DNA of 64,000 bases from Lachnospiraceae bacterium (GTDB lineage Bacteria > Bacillota > Clostridia > Lachnospirales > Lachnospiraceae), in contig JAFYYS010000018.1 of the NCBI GenBank assembly GCA_017546025.1, forward strand, positions 1 to 64,000. The letters run 5' to 3'. Shown here in pieces: positions 42,879 through 51,169 of the stretch. A program made the position numbers and the translations under genes. The notes under the pieces were generated by a model. It saw nothing but the letters and a program-made list of their open reading frames with translations, was not told the origin of the DNA and did not search any database. Positions within the stretch are counted from its first letter, which is position 1. The number at the start of each line of letters is the position of its first letter.

Positions 42879-44333
42879 TTAAGGATTCTCCACCACGCCG
42901 ACGAAAAGCGGGATTCCCGTCTCGGAACATAACGCGAACAGGAACGGGCGGTCTAGTGTAAAATACAGTTCTTCTTCATCCATCGGCATCGCTGATTTAC
43001 CGAGGCTGAAAAATGTGAACGCCGCTGCCTTCACGCCGTCTTCGTCAATCATGAGCCGTGCGGCATGCTCCGCCTGGTCGACGAAAAGCGAATCGTCATC
43101 CATAAGAGGCGAAAAATCCGCGCCGGGAACAAATATGTCCGTCACTCCCATTTGTTTCAAAGGTTTGATAATGCTCGCATCATAGGAAATGTCAAACTTC
43201 GGAACCGCAAGATAAATCTTCGCGGATGCAGCGTTTTCATACCATTCTCCCCGTGAAATGAGCTGCTGCACCTGCGGGTCGGAAAGAAGTTCGTCAACGC
43301 TTGTGCCCTCGTCCGGAAGAATGAACCACATTTCTCCGAGGCCTCCGGCGTAATCGTATCCCATCTCCTTCGTAACGGCTTTGAATCGGTCTCCGTAATA
43401 GTAGCGCCCGAATTTCGTTTCATGCATGAAATCCACCGTCACATCGCCCGACTGTGCATGGAACGTTTCCGATTCTGTTCTTTCCGCATAAAACGGGTCA
43501 TTCCAACGCGCCTCATAAAGAATCGTCGTGACGAGTGCGGCAACCGTATCATCATTAAATTCCAGATTGCCGGCCGCGTCCTCGAGAAGGTTTCCGGTCT
43601 GACTGTTCACCCACTTGCGGAGCTCTTCATTGTAGGCTTCGCTTCCCATTTTCCCTGAGAAAGCGGACGCGCGATGTTCCTTCGCGAGGATATCAAGCGT
43701 CTTTTTCTTATAAGAATCACTGAGGGCATCCGAAAGCCAGAATGAGGAAGCGAGAACGCATTTGCCGACGTTGTCGTTCCGGTACAGGCTGTTCCAAAGT
43801 GCCTTCGAACGGGCGCGAAGGTCTTCCGTGCTTTCCGCATCCGCAAGAGAAAGAATCTGCTGACAGGTGTTGCCGTCGGTCACCTCCGAAAGCATGCCGA
43901 GCATCAGATAAATGTTAATCGGGGAATACACGCGGTTCTCGCCGTTTCGGTCTGAAAGCAGCACCTGCATGCTCTTTCCGGTGAACTCCGTGACAGCACC
44001 GACAGCCTTCTCGCTACCGTATTCCTCAAGGTCCTTTCGGAGCTCCGCGAGTTCTTCCGCATAGGCTTCCGAAGTCTCCTCATATTCCTCAAGAATCGCT
44101 TCCAGTTCTTCGTAGTGCTCTTCGAGGTACTCCTCATCCTCCCAATCTACATCGGGAAGCACAGGCTTTTGTTTGAATTCCGGATAAACTGCCGCAGCGA
44201 GGACAAACTTATCCTTCTTTTCTTCATCCGTTGCTCTCTTCCCGAACACACCGGTCAACGCAAGAATACCCCCGACCGTGGCAAGAACCGCTGCCGAAAC
44301 AGCCGGGATGATCCACTTCATTTTCGCTTTCAT
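42879..44333 (-). CDS. membrane-anchored serpin with acidic coiled coil
   Basis: A 484-residue protein: membrane segment (about 5-25), an acidic coiled-coil stalk of about 65 residues (E-E-Y-L-E-E-H-Y-E-E-L type), then a full serpin domain (about 110-484) with the shutter N-x-x-L-M-L-G-M-L-S and the terminal R-P-F-L-F. The reactive-loop hinge reads E-D-G-V-K-A-A-A-F; the usual small residue at P9 is Phe, which may slow loop insertion. P1 is about Lys or Ser in G-K-S-A-M-P. Serpins trap target serine or cysteine proteases. Start ATG 44333, with GGGGA upstream. Confidence 0.88.
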   Translation of the reverse strand: MKAKMKWIIPAVSAAVLATVGGILALTGVFGKRATDEEKKDKFVLAAAVYPEFKQKPVLPDVDWEDEEYLEEHYEELEAILEEYEETSEAYAEELAELRKDLEEYGSEKAVGAVTEFTGKSMQVLLSDRNGENRVYSPINIYLMLGMLSEVTDGNTCQQILSLADAESTEDLRARSKALWNSLYRNDNVGKCVLASSFWLSDALSDSYKKKTLDILAKEHRASAFSGKMGSEAYNEELRKWVNSQTGNLLEDAAGNLEFNDDTVAALVTTILYEARWNDPFYAERTESETFHAQSGDVTVDFMHETKFGRYYYGDRFKAVTKEMGYDYAGGLGEMWFILPDEGTSVDELLSDPQVQQLISRGEWYENAASAKIYLAVPKFDISYDASIIKPLKQMGVTDIFVPGADFSPLMDDDSLFVDQAEHAARLMIDEDGVKAAAFTFFSLGKSAMPMDEEELYFTLDRPFLFALCSETGIPLFVGVVENP

Positions 44334-44370
44334 AAATTCCCCTTCCCGCATTTCGAAAAATGCCACACAT

Positions 44371-45513
44371 TTATCCTCTGAGTTTCCCTATACTTTCTTT
44401 TAATGCCTGAATCACATAATCTGCCTCTTCCTTCATATTATCCGCGGAAAATGTGAAACGCACCGTCCCGGACAGATAAGGCTCTTCCGCTCCGATCGCG
44501 CGCAGCACCTCCGACGGCTTGTTCTCCGCCGACGTGCATGCCGAACCGCCCGATGCCGCTATGCCCGCAAGATCCAAAAACACGAGCACCGAAACGGCTT
44601 CCACACCGCCGATGCTGACGCTTAACGAGCCGGGAAGACGGTTTTCTCCCGCGCCGTTGATTCTGACGTCCGGAATCTCCGATACAATCCTTTGCTCAGT
44701 GTAATCCCGCAGTTTTCTGACTGCCTCATAATCCTGCTTAAGCGCCTCCGAAAGCGCTGCTGCCATTGAGACAATGCCCGGAACATTCTCTGTCCCGGCG
44801 CGCATGCGCTTCTCCTGCGGTCCGCCGTGAAGAAGGGGCTCCAGCTTCGTTCCGTTCTTCACGTATAAGAATCCGATTCCCTTCGGCCCGCCGAATTTGT
44901 GCCCGCTTGCGGAAAGCATGGTCACCGGCATGTCGCGAAGGCACATCGGCAACGTTCCGACCGCCTGCACGGCATCCGTGTGAAATGCGACGCCCCGCTC
45001 CGCGGCGATGCGCCCGATTTCTTCAATCGGCTGAATCGTTCCGATTTCGTTGTTGGCTGTCTGTATGGTAATCAGCGCGGTGTCGCTTCTTAAGGCGCGC
45101 TGCACTGACTCCGGTGTGACCCTGCCGTCCCCGGTAACCGGAAGCACCGTTACCTCGTAACCGAACCGTTTCATGAATTCACATGTTTTCAAAACGGCCG
45201 GATGCTCAACAGCAGAAGTAATAATATGCTTTCCGGCATTCGGATTTCCGAAAAGATATCCTGTAATTGCCCAATTATCCGCCTCGGTACCGCCCGACGT
45301 GAACAGGATTTCATTGGTCTCGCAGCCGAGAAGCTCCGCTATCCGCGCTCTCGCCTGCTGCATGGCCTTCTTCGCGGAAAGCCCCGGACCGTGAAGGCTC
45401 GACGGATTGCCGAACTCCTCCGAAAGATACGGAAGCATCGCCGCAAGCGCCTGCTCGCGAACCTTCGATGTCGCCGCGTGATCCAAATAGATTGTCGGCT
45501 TTTTACCGCTCAT
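44371..45513 (-). CDS. cysteine desulfurase, NifS/IscS type
   Basis: A 380-residue PLP enzyme that takes sulfur from cysteine for Fe-S and thio-nucleotide synthesis. It has the PLP lysine at Lys206 in S-G-H-K-F-G-G-P-K-G, H-T-D-A-V-Q-A, and the sulfur-carrying Cys326 in S-G-G-S-A-C-T-S. This is the class I (IscS/NifS) form with a short mobile loop. No iscU or thiI gene is next to it. It follows the hydrolase with an 11-bp overlap. The SUF pair in the window lacks a desulfurase and may be served by it. Confidence 0.93.
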   Translation of the reverse strand: MSGKKPTIYLDHAATSKVREQALAAMLPYLSEEFGNPSSLHGPGLSAKKAMQQARARIAELLGCETNEILFTSGGTEADNWAITGYLFGNPNAGKHIITSAVEHPAVLKTCEFMKRFGYEVTVLPVTGDGRVTPESVQRALRSDTALITIQTANNEIGTIQPIEEIGRIAAERGVAFHTDAVQAVGTLPMCLRDMPVTMLSASGHKFGGPKGIGFLYVKNGTKLEPLLHGGPQEKRMRAGTENVPGIVSMAAALSEALKQDYEAVRKLRDYTEQRIVSEIPDVRINGAGENRLPGSLSVSIGGVEAVSVLVFLDLAGIAASGGSACTSAENKPSEVLRAIGAEEPYLSGTVRFTFSADNMKEEADYVIQALKESIGKLRG

Positions 45514-46402
45514 TCCCGCGCTCCTTCAGAACATCCGCAATCCAGCCGGTCATGCCGCGCGGAAGCCTTTCGTCCATCGGCGTCCCGTCGTCAAACGTCA
45601 GATTTGCCTGCACCTCATTCATCAGGCAGTGCTGTCCCATCTCGATGCCGCCGATGATTGATGCAATGCCGCCGTCGCCGTTATAAACCCAATCCGGGAC
45701 AAATGTGAAACAATGTTTCATGGAAGCAATCCGCGCAAGCTGCGGCGCAATCTTCTCCTCGTATTTGTTGAACTCGTCGCGCCTGCCGATTGCATAAAAG
45801 AGCCGGATGCCGCACCGGTCAAATTCGGCAAGCCGCTCATCGGTCGAAACGTCGGTCGTGCCGACCGGAATCAGTACGTCATAGGATTCCGGATAAACAT
45901 CCGCAATCCGAAAGACAAAACGCGCTCCTGCGGAATTGCCGAACAGAAAACGAAGCCCCTTATCGGCACCATGCGTCCGAAGAACAGCCTGAATCAGCTC
46001 ATGCGCCGGCTCGACATAATCCGTCGACCACGTGCCCTGCGTACGCCCCTCTTCGTTGCGGTATTCGTTCGCAACCGGAATCAGAATATAAGCGCCGCCC
46101 ATAGTCTTTTGATAAGCATCCGAGGCATACAGCTCCGCACCCGTGTAATTGATACAGATATCACCCTCAAGCGCATTGCTTGCGCCGTGAAAGAATACCA
46201 GCACCGGATAAACCTTTCCCTGCGGGAAACCGTGCTCCGTCGGATCGAAGAACCAGTATTTCATCTTCGTCCCGTCAGATGCCGTGAACCAGTCCTTTTG
46301 AAACCGGTCAAAAAGCTTTCCGACCTGATACGTCGGCGCACAAGAAATGAAGCTGCCCTCGGGGATCTGATCCGCCCACGGCGTCGTCGGTCTGTCTGCC
46401 AT
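45503..46402 (-). CDS. alpha/beta-hydrolase-like protein, unknown substrate
   Basis: A 299-residue protein with L-V-F-F-H-G-A-S near residue 68 and the nucleophile elbow G-N-S-A-G near 157, as in esterase/PHB-depolymerase-like hydrolases. A likely acid Asp and a late His (G-Q-H-C near 253) are visible. No signal peptide. It overlaps the desulfurase by 11 bp and follows the kinase-like gene by 3 bp, so all are co-transcribed. The substrate is not known. Confidence 0.72.
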   Translation of the reverse strand: MADRPTTPWADQIPEGSFISCAPTYQVGKLFDRFQKDWFTASDGTKMKYWFFDPTEHGFPQGKVYPVLVFFHGASNALEGDICINYTGAELYASDAYQKTMGGAYILIPVANEYRNEEGRTQGTWSTDYVEPAHELIQAVLRTHGADKGLRFLFGNSAGARFVFRIADVYPESYDVLIPVGTTDVSTDERLAEFDRCGIRLFYAIGRRDEFNKYEEKIAPQLARIASMKHCFTFVPDWVYNGDGGIASIIGGIEMGQHCLMNEVQANLTFDDGTPMDERLPRGMTGWIADVLKERGNER

Positions 46403-46405
46403 ATA

Positions 46406-47410
46406 TTACCTCCACGTAACCCCGAGAAGCTCGCGCACCCGCTCGAGCCGGTAGCCGGGGTATCTTTCTTTAAATACCTTTACTTTGGAAATCGCGTCCG
46501 TATAGTAACGGAGCGCCAATTCAAAATTGATCTTATCAAATGCCTTTGGCAAATGTGACAGCACAGCCTCAGCACCCGGCATCCCGCTTTGATAGCCTGC
46601 TGCCAGTTCGTCTGCCGCCGCCCTGTCAAAGCTTCCGCGGTTCACGCAGCACGACCGGATGCAGTCCGCAAGTTCTTCGGATGCCGATCCGGTCATGACC
46701 GTATCCCAGTCAAGCATGCCGACGACGCTGCCGTCTCGAAACAGAATATTGGAAAGCTTCGCATCGCCGTGGATGACACGGATATCACTGCTGTCCGAAT
46801 CCTTCACCTGTGCGGGAGGCTGTTCACCGCGCTCAATGGCTGCTGTTACATTTTCCGCAAGGAAAAGCCCGATTCTTTCATGAATCTGCTCCTCGATTGC
46901 CGCTTTTCGGTTCTCCGCGTGAAGCGGTCCGTCTGAAAGCAGCGTTACATACTTTTCATAATATGCTTCCAGGTTATGTAATATCGGATAAACCGGCTTC
47001 GGTTCCGCAGCAAGCCCCGTAAGTGCCTGATGCAGCTTTCCGAGCCCCTGCCCGCACGCGAAAAGCTGCTCCTTCGTAAGCGGTGCCTGTAACGTTTCCG
47101 CATCGATATACGGATACATCCGCCACAGCTGCCCCTCCGCATCGGTGTAAAAATACGTGCCGTTTACGTTGCGCATCCACTTCGGATACAAAAGGCGGTT
47201 TGCCTCGCAAACCTCCGAATACAGCTCGTAATTATATAGGAGCTTCACGGGGTCCGTCTTTCTTTGCAGCCGCTGCAGGACATAGCGAACCGCCGGAGTC
47301 TTCACAAAGAACGTATCATTGATATGTCCCTCCGACACTGCTTCGATGCCCGTCACCGGAGCGTCCGTAAATTGCCGGCAGATTGCCGCTAATGCTTCCC
47401 CATAGCCCAT
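46406..47410 (-). CDS. aminoglycoside-phosphotransferase-fold kinase, N-acetylhexosamine kinase-like
   Basis: A 334-residue kinase of the APH fold. Y-V-L-Q-R-L-Q near residue 43 and E-G-H-I-N-D-T-F near 27 resemble N-acetylhexosamine 1-kinase (NahK) types. The Brenner motif H-G-D-A-K-L-S-N-I-L-F near 215 and L-D-W-D-T-V near 234 are the catalytic loop and metal-binding Asp. The sugar or other substrate cannot be fixed from sequence. The start is ATG 47410; a GTG one codon earlier is possible. Confidence 0.8.
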   Translation of the reverse strand: MGYGEALAAICRQFTDAPVTGIEAVSEGHINDTFFVKTPAVRYVLQRLQRKTDPVKLLYNYELYSEVCEANRLLYPKWMRNVNGTYFYTDAEGQLWRMYPYIDAETLQAPLTKEQLFACGQGLGKLHQALTGLAAEPKPVYPILHNLEAYYEKYVTLLSDGPLHAENRKAAIEEQIHERIGLFLAENVTAAIERGEQPPAQVKDSDSSDIRVIHGDAKLSNILFRDGSVVGMLDWDTVMTGSASEELADCIRSCCVNRGSFDRAAADELAAGYQSGMPGAEAVLSHLPKAFDKINFELALRYYTDAISKVKVFKERYPGYRLERVRELLGVTWR

Positions 47411-47427
47411 CACAAACCGCTTCTCCG

Positions 47428-48540
47428 TTATTTAATGCAATAGTAGTGCTGCTTTCCGTTCTGTTCAAGCCCAAAGACAGCACCGCCGATCCAGAATACG
47501 TCGCTGCCCTTAAGCACGTCTTCCCCGACCACTTCAAGATTATCATTTACCAGGTCGTATGACTTGCCGTCTTCGGAGACAAGTGCAAATCCGTAGTAAT
47601 TGAAGCAGCTCGCATCCTTGTATATTGCAACCTTGTTGTAGTATTGATCGACATATCCCTTGTAGGAACCGTCCTTACCTATGACAAGCGCATATTTATC
47701 TTTAATCGTCGGCTGCACGTAACAGGCGCTGTACTCGTCTTTGCTGTATTTGCCGACGTCCTCATAGCCTGTGCCGTTATCGACAACAGTCATCGTTACG
47801 GTATCAATGACGAGGATGGCGTTAAAGCCGTCCGTGACACCTCTTTTATTAAACCGGACATAACGCTCTGCGGCACAGTTTCTGGCATAAATCCTCTGCC
47901 CCTCCGGCAAACCGGTATCCACAACCACATGATTCAGCTCTTTGCCGAACTGGTCATAAAAGCGAATCGTCGTATCCTTGCCAGGGCCGTAGAGAATGGT
48001 CAGAAGCGCAATGTCCTGTCCGAGTAACGGAGGAGATATGAATTCGAAGTCATACCGATACGTCTCTCCCTCCGGAACTATGTCAACGGTGGCAACCTTC
48101 TTCTTATCATAATCGTAAAAAATGATTTCGCCCGAATCAACAAAACCGACTCCCATGGTATCTTCAAAACAGTTCAGTTTATTGATGGAACCCAGATGCA
48201 TTTCGATAATATCCTGCACGCACACTTCCGTACAGGTAATCTTCTCCCCTTCCGTCGCGCCGCACTCCGTGCAGGTCTTCGGCTCGGTCATGGTGCGTTC
48301 CTTCCAGACATGCCCCTTCGGATTCCCTTCGGTTACGCCGCAAAGCTCACACGTCTTCGGTTCCGTGCAGCTGGCTTCCTTCCATTTATGCTGGAGCGCA
48401 AAGCCTTCCGTCTTTCCGCACTTCGAGCAGTGCTTCGGTTCACTGCAGGTTGCTTCCACCCAGTCATGCTTACAGCTGCCGCATCCGGCAAGCATCAGCA
48501 TAACTGCCGCTACACTCATCAAAAGAACCAGTTTTTTCAT
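47428..48540 (-). CDS. lipoprotein with tandem Cys-rich repeats
   Basis: A 370-residue lipoprotein: lipobox L-A-G-C (Cys20), then three to four copies of a unit of about 23 residues with paired cysteines (W-K-E-A-S-C-T-E-P-K-T-C-E-L-C-G-V-T-E-G type, about 23-100). A C-terminal region of about 250 residues resembles a beta-propeller (repeats of V-D-x-G/Y-D-K). The Cys units are common in secreted clostridial proteins and may bind zinc. Function unknown. Confidence 0.75.
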   Translation of the reverse strand: MKKLVLLMSVAAVMLMLAGCGSCKHDWVEATCSEPKHCSKCGKTEGFALQHKWKEASCTEPKTCELCGVTEGNPKGHVWKERTMTEPKTCTECGATEGEKITCTEVCVQDIIEMHLGSINKLNCFEDTMGVGFVDSGEIIFYDYDKKKVATVDIVPEGETYRYDFEFISPPLLGQDIALLTILYGPGKDTTIRFYDQFGKELNHVVVDTGLPEGQRIYARNCAAERYVRFNKRGVTDGFNAILVIDTVTMTVVDNGTGYEDVGKYSKDEYSACYVQPTIKDKYALVIGKDGSYKGYVDQYYNKVAIYKDASCFNYYGFALVSEDGKSYDLVNDNLEVVGEDVLKGSDVFWIGGAVFGLEQNGKQHYYCIK

Positions 48541-48577
48541 CGTATTCCCCTCGTCATTTTATTTTTTCCGTCCCGGA

Positions 48578-49090
48578 TCAGAAGTCCAGACGGTAAACAT
48601 AATCGTCCATATAAAAGCCGTTGCCGATATCGTTCTTCTCGGAACGGATGACCCGCATTCCGAGATGCTCATATGCCTGAATGGCATCGTTGTTCTTGTT
48701 TACATTCAGCTCGATTCCCGAAAGCCCGGCCTTCTTCGCCTCTTCGATGGCAAATGCCATCATCGCCCTCGAGTACCCCTGCCTTCGCGCAGATTTGTAC
48801 AGGTAAAACTTACTGATGTACATCGCATTACCACGCGGGAAAAATGCGATGAACCCGATGTTCTCTTCGTCCTTTCGGATGAAGAAATAGCGGTACCCGT
48901 GCGCAAGCTGCTCTTTTATTGCATCCTCGGTCTGAAACAGCGACAGCATGTAGTCATTCTGTTCCTTTCCGATGATGGAATCGTAATGCTCCCTTACGAT
49001 TTCTGTTGCCATTTCGGACATGGCTTTGATTCCTTCGGCATCGTCTGCAAAAAGCTCCCTGAAAACCATCTCACTCTCCGTTAAAACCAT
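48578..49090 (-). CDS. GNAT acetyltransferase
   Basis: A protein of about 170 residues with the GNAT fold: acetyl-CoA loop in S-A-R-R-Q-G-Y-S-R-A-M-M and A-Y-E-H-L-G-M-R-V-I near the end. Substrate unknown. Start choices are ATG 49090 (overlaps the upstream stop region) or ATG 49069, which has GGAG 7 nt upstream. It is translationally coupled to the next GNAT gene. Confidence 0.82.
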   Translation of the reverse strand: MVLTESEMVFRELFADDAEGIKAMSEMATEIVREHYDSIIGKEQNDYMLSLFQTEDAIKEQLAHGYRYFFIRKDEENIGFIAFFPRGNAMYISKFYLYKSARRQGYSRAMMAFAIEEAKKAGLSGIELNVNKNNDAIQAYEHLGMRVIRSEKNDIGNGFYMDDYVYRLDF

Positions 49091-49091
49091 T

Positions 49092-49544
49092 TCATTCCCA
49101 GTCAAGCTGCAGCACGATTTCTTCGTCGTTCATCTCGCCGGTATCGCGAAAGCCCGCCTTACGGTACATCCGCAGCGCATGCTCGTTCGTTTCCTTGGTG
49201 GAGAGGCGGATGTTGTTCGCCCCGTGCTCCTTGAAATACCGGATGATCTCCTGAAGCGCCGTCCTTCCGTATCCCTGTCCCTGCAGGTTTTCGTCAATCA
49301 TGAACCGCCACAGCCAGTACCGGTCGTTCGGATCCTCATATTCCTCGTCAAAGGCGAACATGGTAAATCCCACGAGCTTCCCGTCGGCATAAACCGCGAA
49401 CGGACGGGCAACGTCCTCATTTTCCTTCGCCGCATTCATTGAGGCCTCGTTCGAGTCGATATACGGTGACTGTTCCTTTGAGACCTTTAAGGCGAAGACC
49501 TGCTCCCGGTTCTCGTCCGTAATCTCCTTAAGTTCAATCTTCAT
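49092..49544 (-). CDS. GNAT acetyltransferase
   Basis: A 150-residue GNAT enzyme with Q-G-Q-G-Y-G-R-T-A-L-Q-E-I as acetyl-CoA binding loop and M-Y-R-K-A-G-F near the end. The N-terminal half resembles spermidine/RimI-like members only loosely; substrate unknown. First gene of the two-gene GNAT unit after a strong promoter. Confidence 0.88.
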   Translation of the reverse strand: MKIELKEITDENREQVFALKVSKEQSPYIDSNEASMNAAKENEDVARPFAVYADGKLVGFTMFAFDEEYEDPNDRYWLWRFMIDENLQGQGYGRTALQEIIRYFKEHGANNIRLSTKETNEHALRMYRKAGFRDTGEMNDEEIVLQLDWE

Positions 49545-49585
49545 GCTTCGTATTCCCCCGTGTCAGAAAAATGCCTATTTGGGTT

Positions 49586-49614
49586 ATTATAGCATATTCC
49601 GTCTTTTCTGTCAC
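49586..49614 (-). promoter_or_regulatory. promoter of the GNAT pair
   Basis: GTGACA (49609-49614), 17-bp spacer, extended TGC-TATAAT (TATAAT at 49586-49591) on the minus strand. Confidence 0.8.
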
Positions 49615-49621
49615 GAAAAAA

Positions 49622-49652
49622 ACAGCCGCCCGAAGGAAAATCGGACGGCTGT
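49622..49652 (-). terminator. intrinsic terminator of the decarboxylase operon
   Basis: A 12-bp stem (49622-49633 with 49641-49652), loop of about 7 nt, and a T-run on the minus strand (complement of 49615-49621). Confidence 0.88.
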
Positions 49653-49675
49653 CTTGGTATCATTTTGATTGTCGA

Positions 49676-51088
49676 TTATACCGGATAAGCCTTGGTTGCA
49701 GCATCGGCCTTCGTTACGTCAACACCGGTCTGCTGCGCCTGACGGTACTTGAAGAAGTCGGTAGCAACCTGCGGGAACAGCGCGTAGGAAAGAACATCCT
49801 CTTCCTGCTGAATCCACTGCTTGCACTCTTCTCTGAACTTCGGAAGCTGGGGCTCGATCAGGTCTGCAGGTCTGCAGGTGATCGGCGTTACATCTCCGAT
49901 GCACTTCTTCTGAACTTCGGGATCGAACGGCTTAATCGTCTGGCCGAACTCACCGGAAAGAATCTTCTTACTTTCCTTCGTAACCATCTTGTAGCGCTCG
50001 CCCTGCAGAACGTTAAGAACGGCCTGGGTACCTACAATCTGGGAAGAAGGAGTAACCAACGGGGGCTCACCGAAGTCTTTCCGTACTCTCGGAACTTCCT
50101 CGAGAACTGCTTCGAATTTGTCTTCTGCGCCTGCTTCCTTAAGCTGGGAAACAAGGTTAGAAAGCATACCGCCGGGAACCTGATACATAAGCGTCTTGAT
50201 GTTAACACCGAGAACCTTCGGATTCAGAAGACCGTTCTTCAGGCACTCTTCACGGTAAGGACGGAAGTACTCCGCAATCTCAGCGAGAAGGTTCTGGTCG
50301 AGGCCGGAATCGTAAGGCGTTCCGCGGAACGTCTCAACCATAACTTCGGTAGCAGGCTGGCTGGTACCGAGAGCCAGAGGAGACATTGCGCAGTCGATGA
50401 TGTCGCAGCCTGCTTCTACGGCCTTCATGTAGGTCATCGAAGCAACACCGGACGTATAGTGGGTATGCAGCTGAATCGGAAGGGAAGAACCTGCCTTCAG
50501 CGCGGTAACAAGCTCGGTTGCCTTGTAAGGAACCAGAAGACCTGCCATATCCTTGATACAGATGGAATCCGCACCCATCTCCTCGATGGCCTTTGCGGTC
50601 TTCTCCCAGTACTCAAGCGTATAAGCATCGCCGAGCGTGTAGGAAAGGGCAATCTGTGCATGGCCGCCTTCCTTCTTGGTCGCCTTAACAGCGGTCTCAA
50701 GGTTTCTAAGGTCATTCAGACAGTCGAAAATACGAATGATATCAATACCGTTCGCAATGGACTTCTGTACGAAGTACTCTACTACGTCGTCTGCATAGTG
50801 GTTGTAACCGAGAATGTTCTGTCCGCGGAACAGCATCTGCAGCTTGGAATTCTTAAATCCGGCACGAAGCTTGCGGAGTCTCTCCCAAGGATCTTCCTTC
50901 AGGAAGCGGAGGCAGGCGTCAAATGTGGCACCGCCCCAGCACTCTACGGAATGGTAGCCGACCTGGTCCATCTTCTCCACGATGGGAAGCATCAACTCGG
51001 TAGGCATTCTCGTGGCGATCAAAGACTGATGGGCGTCACGCAATATCGTTTCGGTAATCTTTACAGGCTTTGCTGTAATATCTGCCAT
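49676..51088 (-). CDS. oadA: oxaloacetate decarboxylase alpha / pyruvate carboxylase carboxyltransferase-type subunit
   Basis: A 470-residue carboxyltransferase of the OadA/PycB family. It has E-T-I-L-R-D-A-H-Q-S-L near residue 12, T-H-Y-T-S-G-V-A near 207 and D-T/C-A-M-S-P-L near 225, covering metal and biotin-CO2 sites. The usual C-terminal biotin domain is missing; biotin is on a separate protein in the operon, as in the transcarboxylase 5S subunit. It moves CO2 between carboxybiotin and pyruvate/oxaloacetate. Start ATG 51088 with AGAGG upstream. Last gene of the operon. Confidence 0.9.
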   Translation of the reverse strand: MADITAKPVKITETILRDAHQSLIATRMPTELMLPIVEKMDQVGYHSVECWGGATFDACLRFLKEDPWERLRKLRAGFKNSKLQMLFRGQNILGYNHYADDVVEYFVQKSIANGIDIIRIFDCLNDLRNLETAVKATKKEGGHAQIALSYTLGDAYTLEYWEKTAKAIEEMGADSICIKDMAGLLVPYKATELVTALKAGSSLPIQLHTHYTSGVASMTYMKAVEAGCDIIDCAMSPLALGTSQPATEVMVETFRGTPYDSGLDQNLLAEIAEYFRPYREECLKNGLLNPKVLGVNIKTLMYQVPGGMLSNLVSQLKEAGAEDKFEAVLEEVPRVRKDFGEPPLVTPSSQIVGTQAVLNVLQGERYKMVTKESKKILSGEFGQTIKPFDPEVQKKCIGDVTPITCRPADLIEPQLPKFREECKQWIQQEEDVLSYALFPQVATDFFKYRQAQQTGVDVTKADAATKAYPV

Positions 51089-51169
51089 AATCAATACCTC
51101 TTTCTGCGCTGCTTCATGTAACCCGGTGCCCTGTAGCAGCGCCTACACGGTCACCGGAATGAAGTCAGC

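Noticed and set aside
49571-51121. Long plus-strand frame opposite oadA
   Set aside because: oadA has family motifs, ribosome site and operon context; the opposite frame has none.
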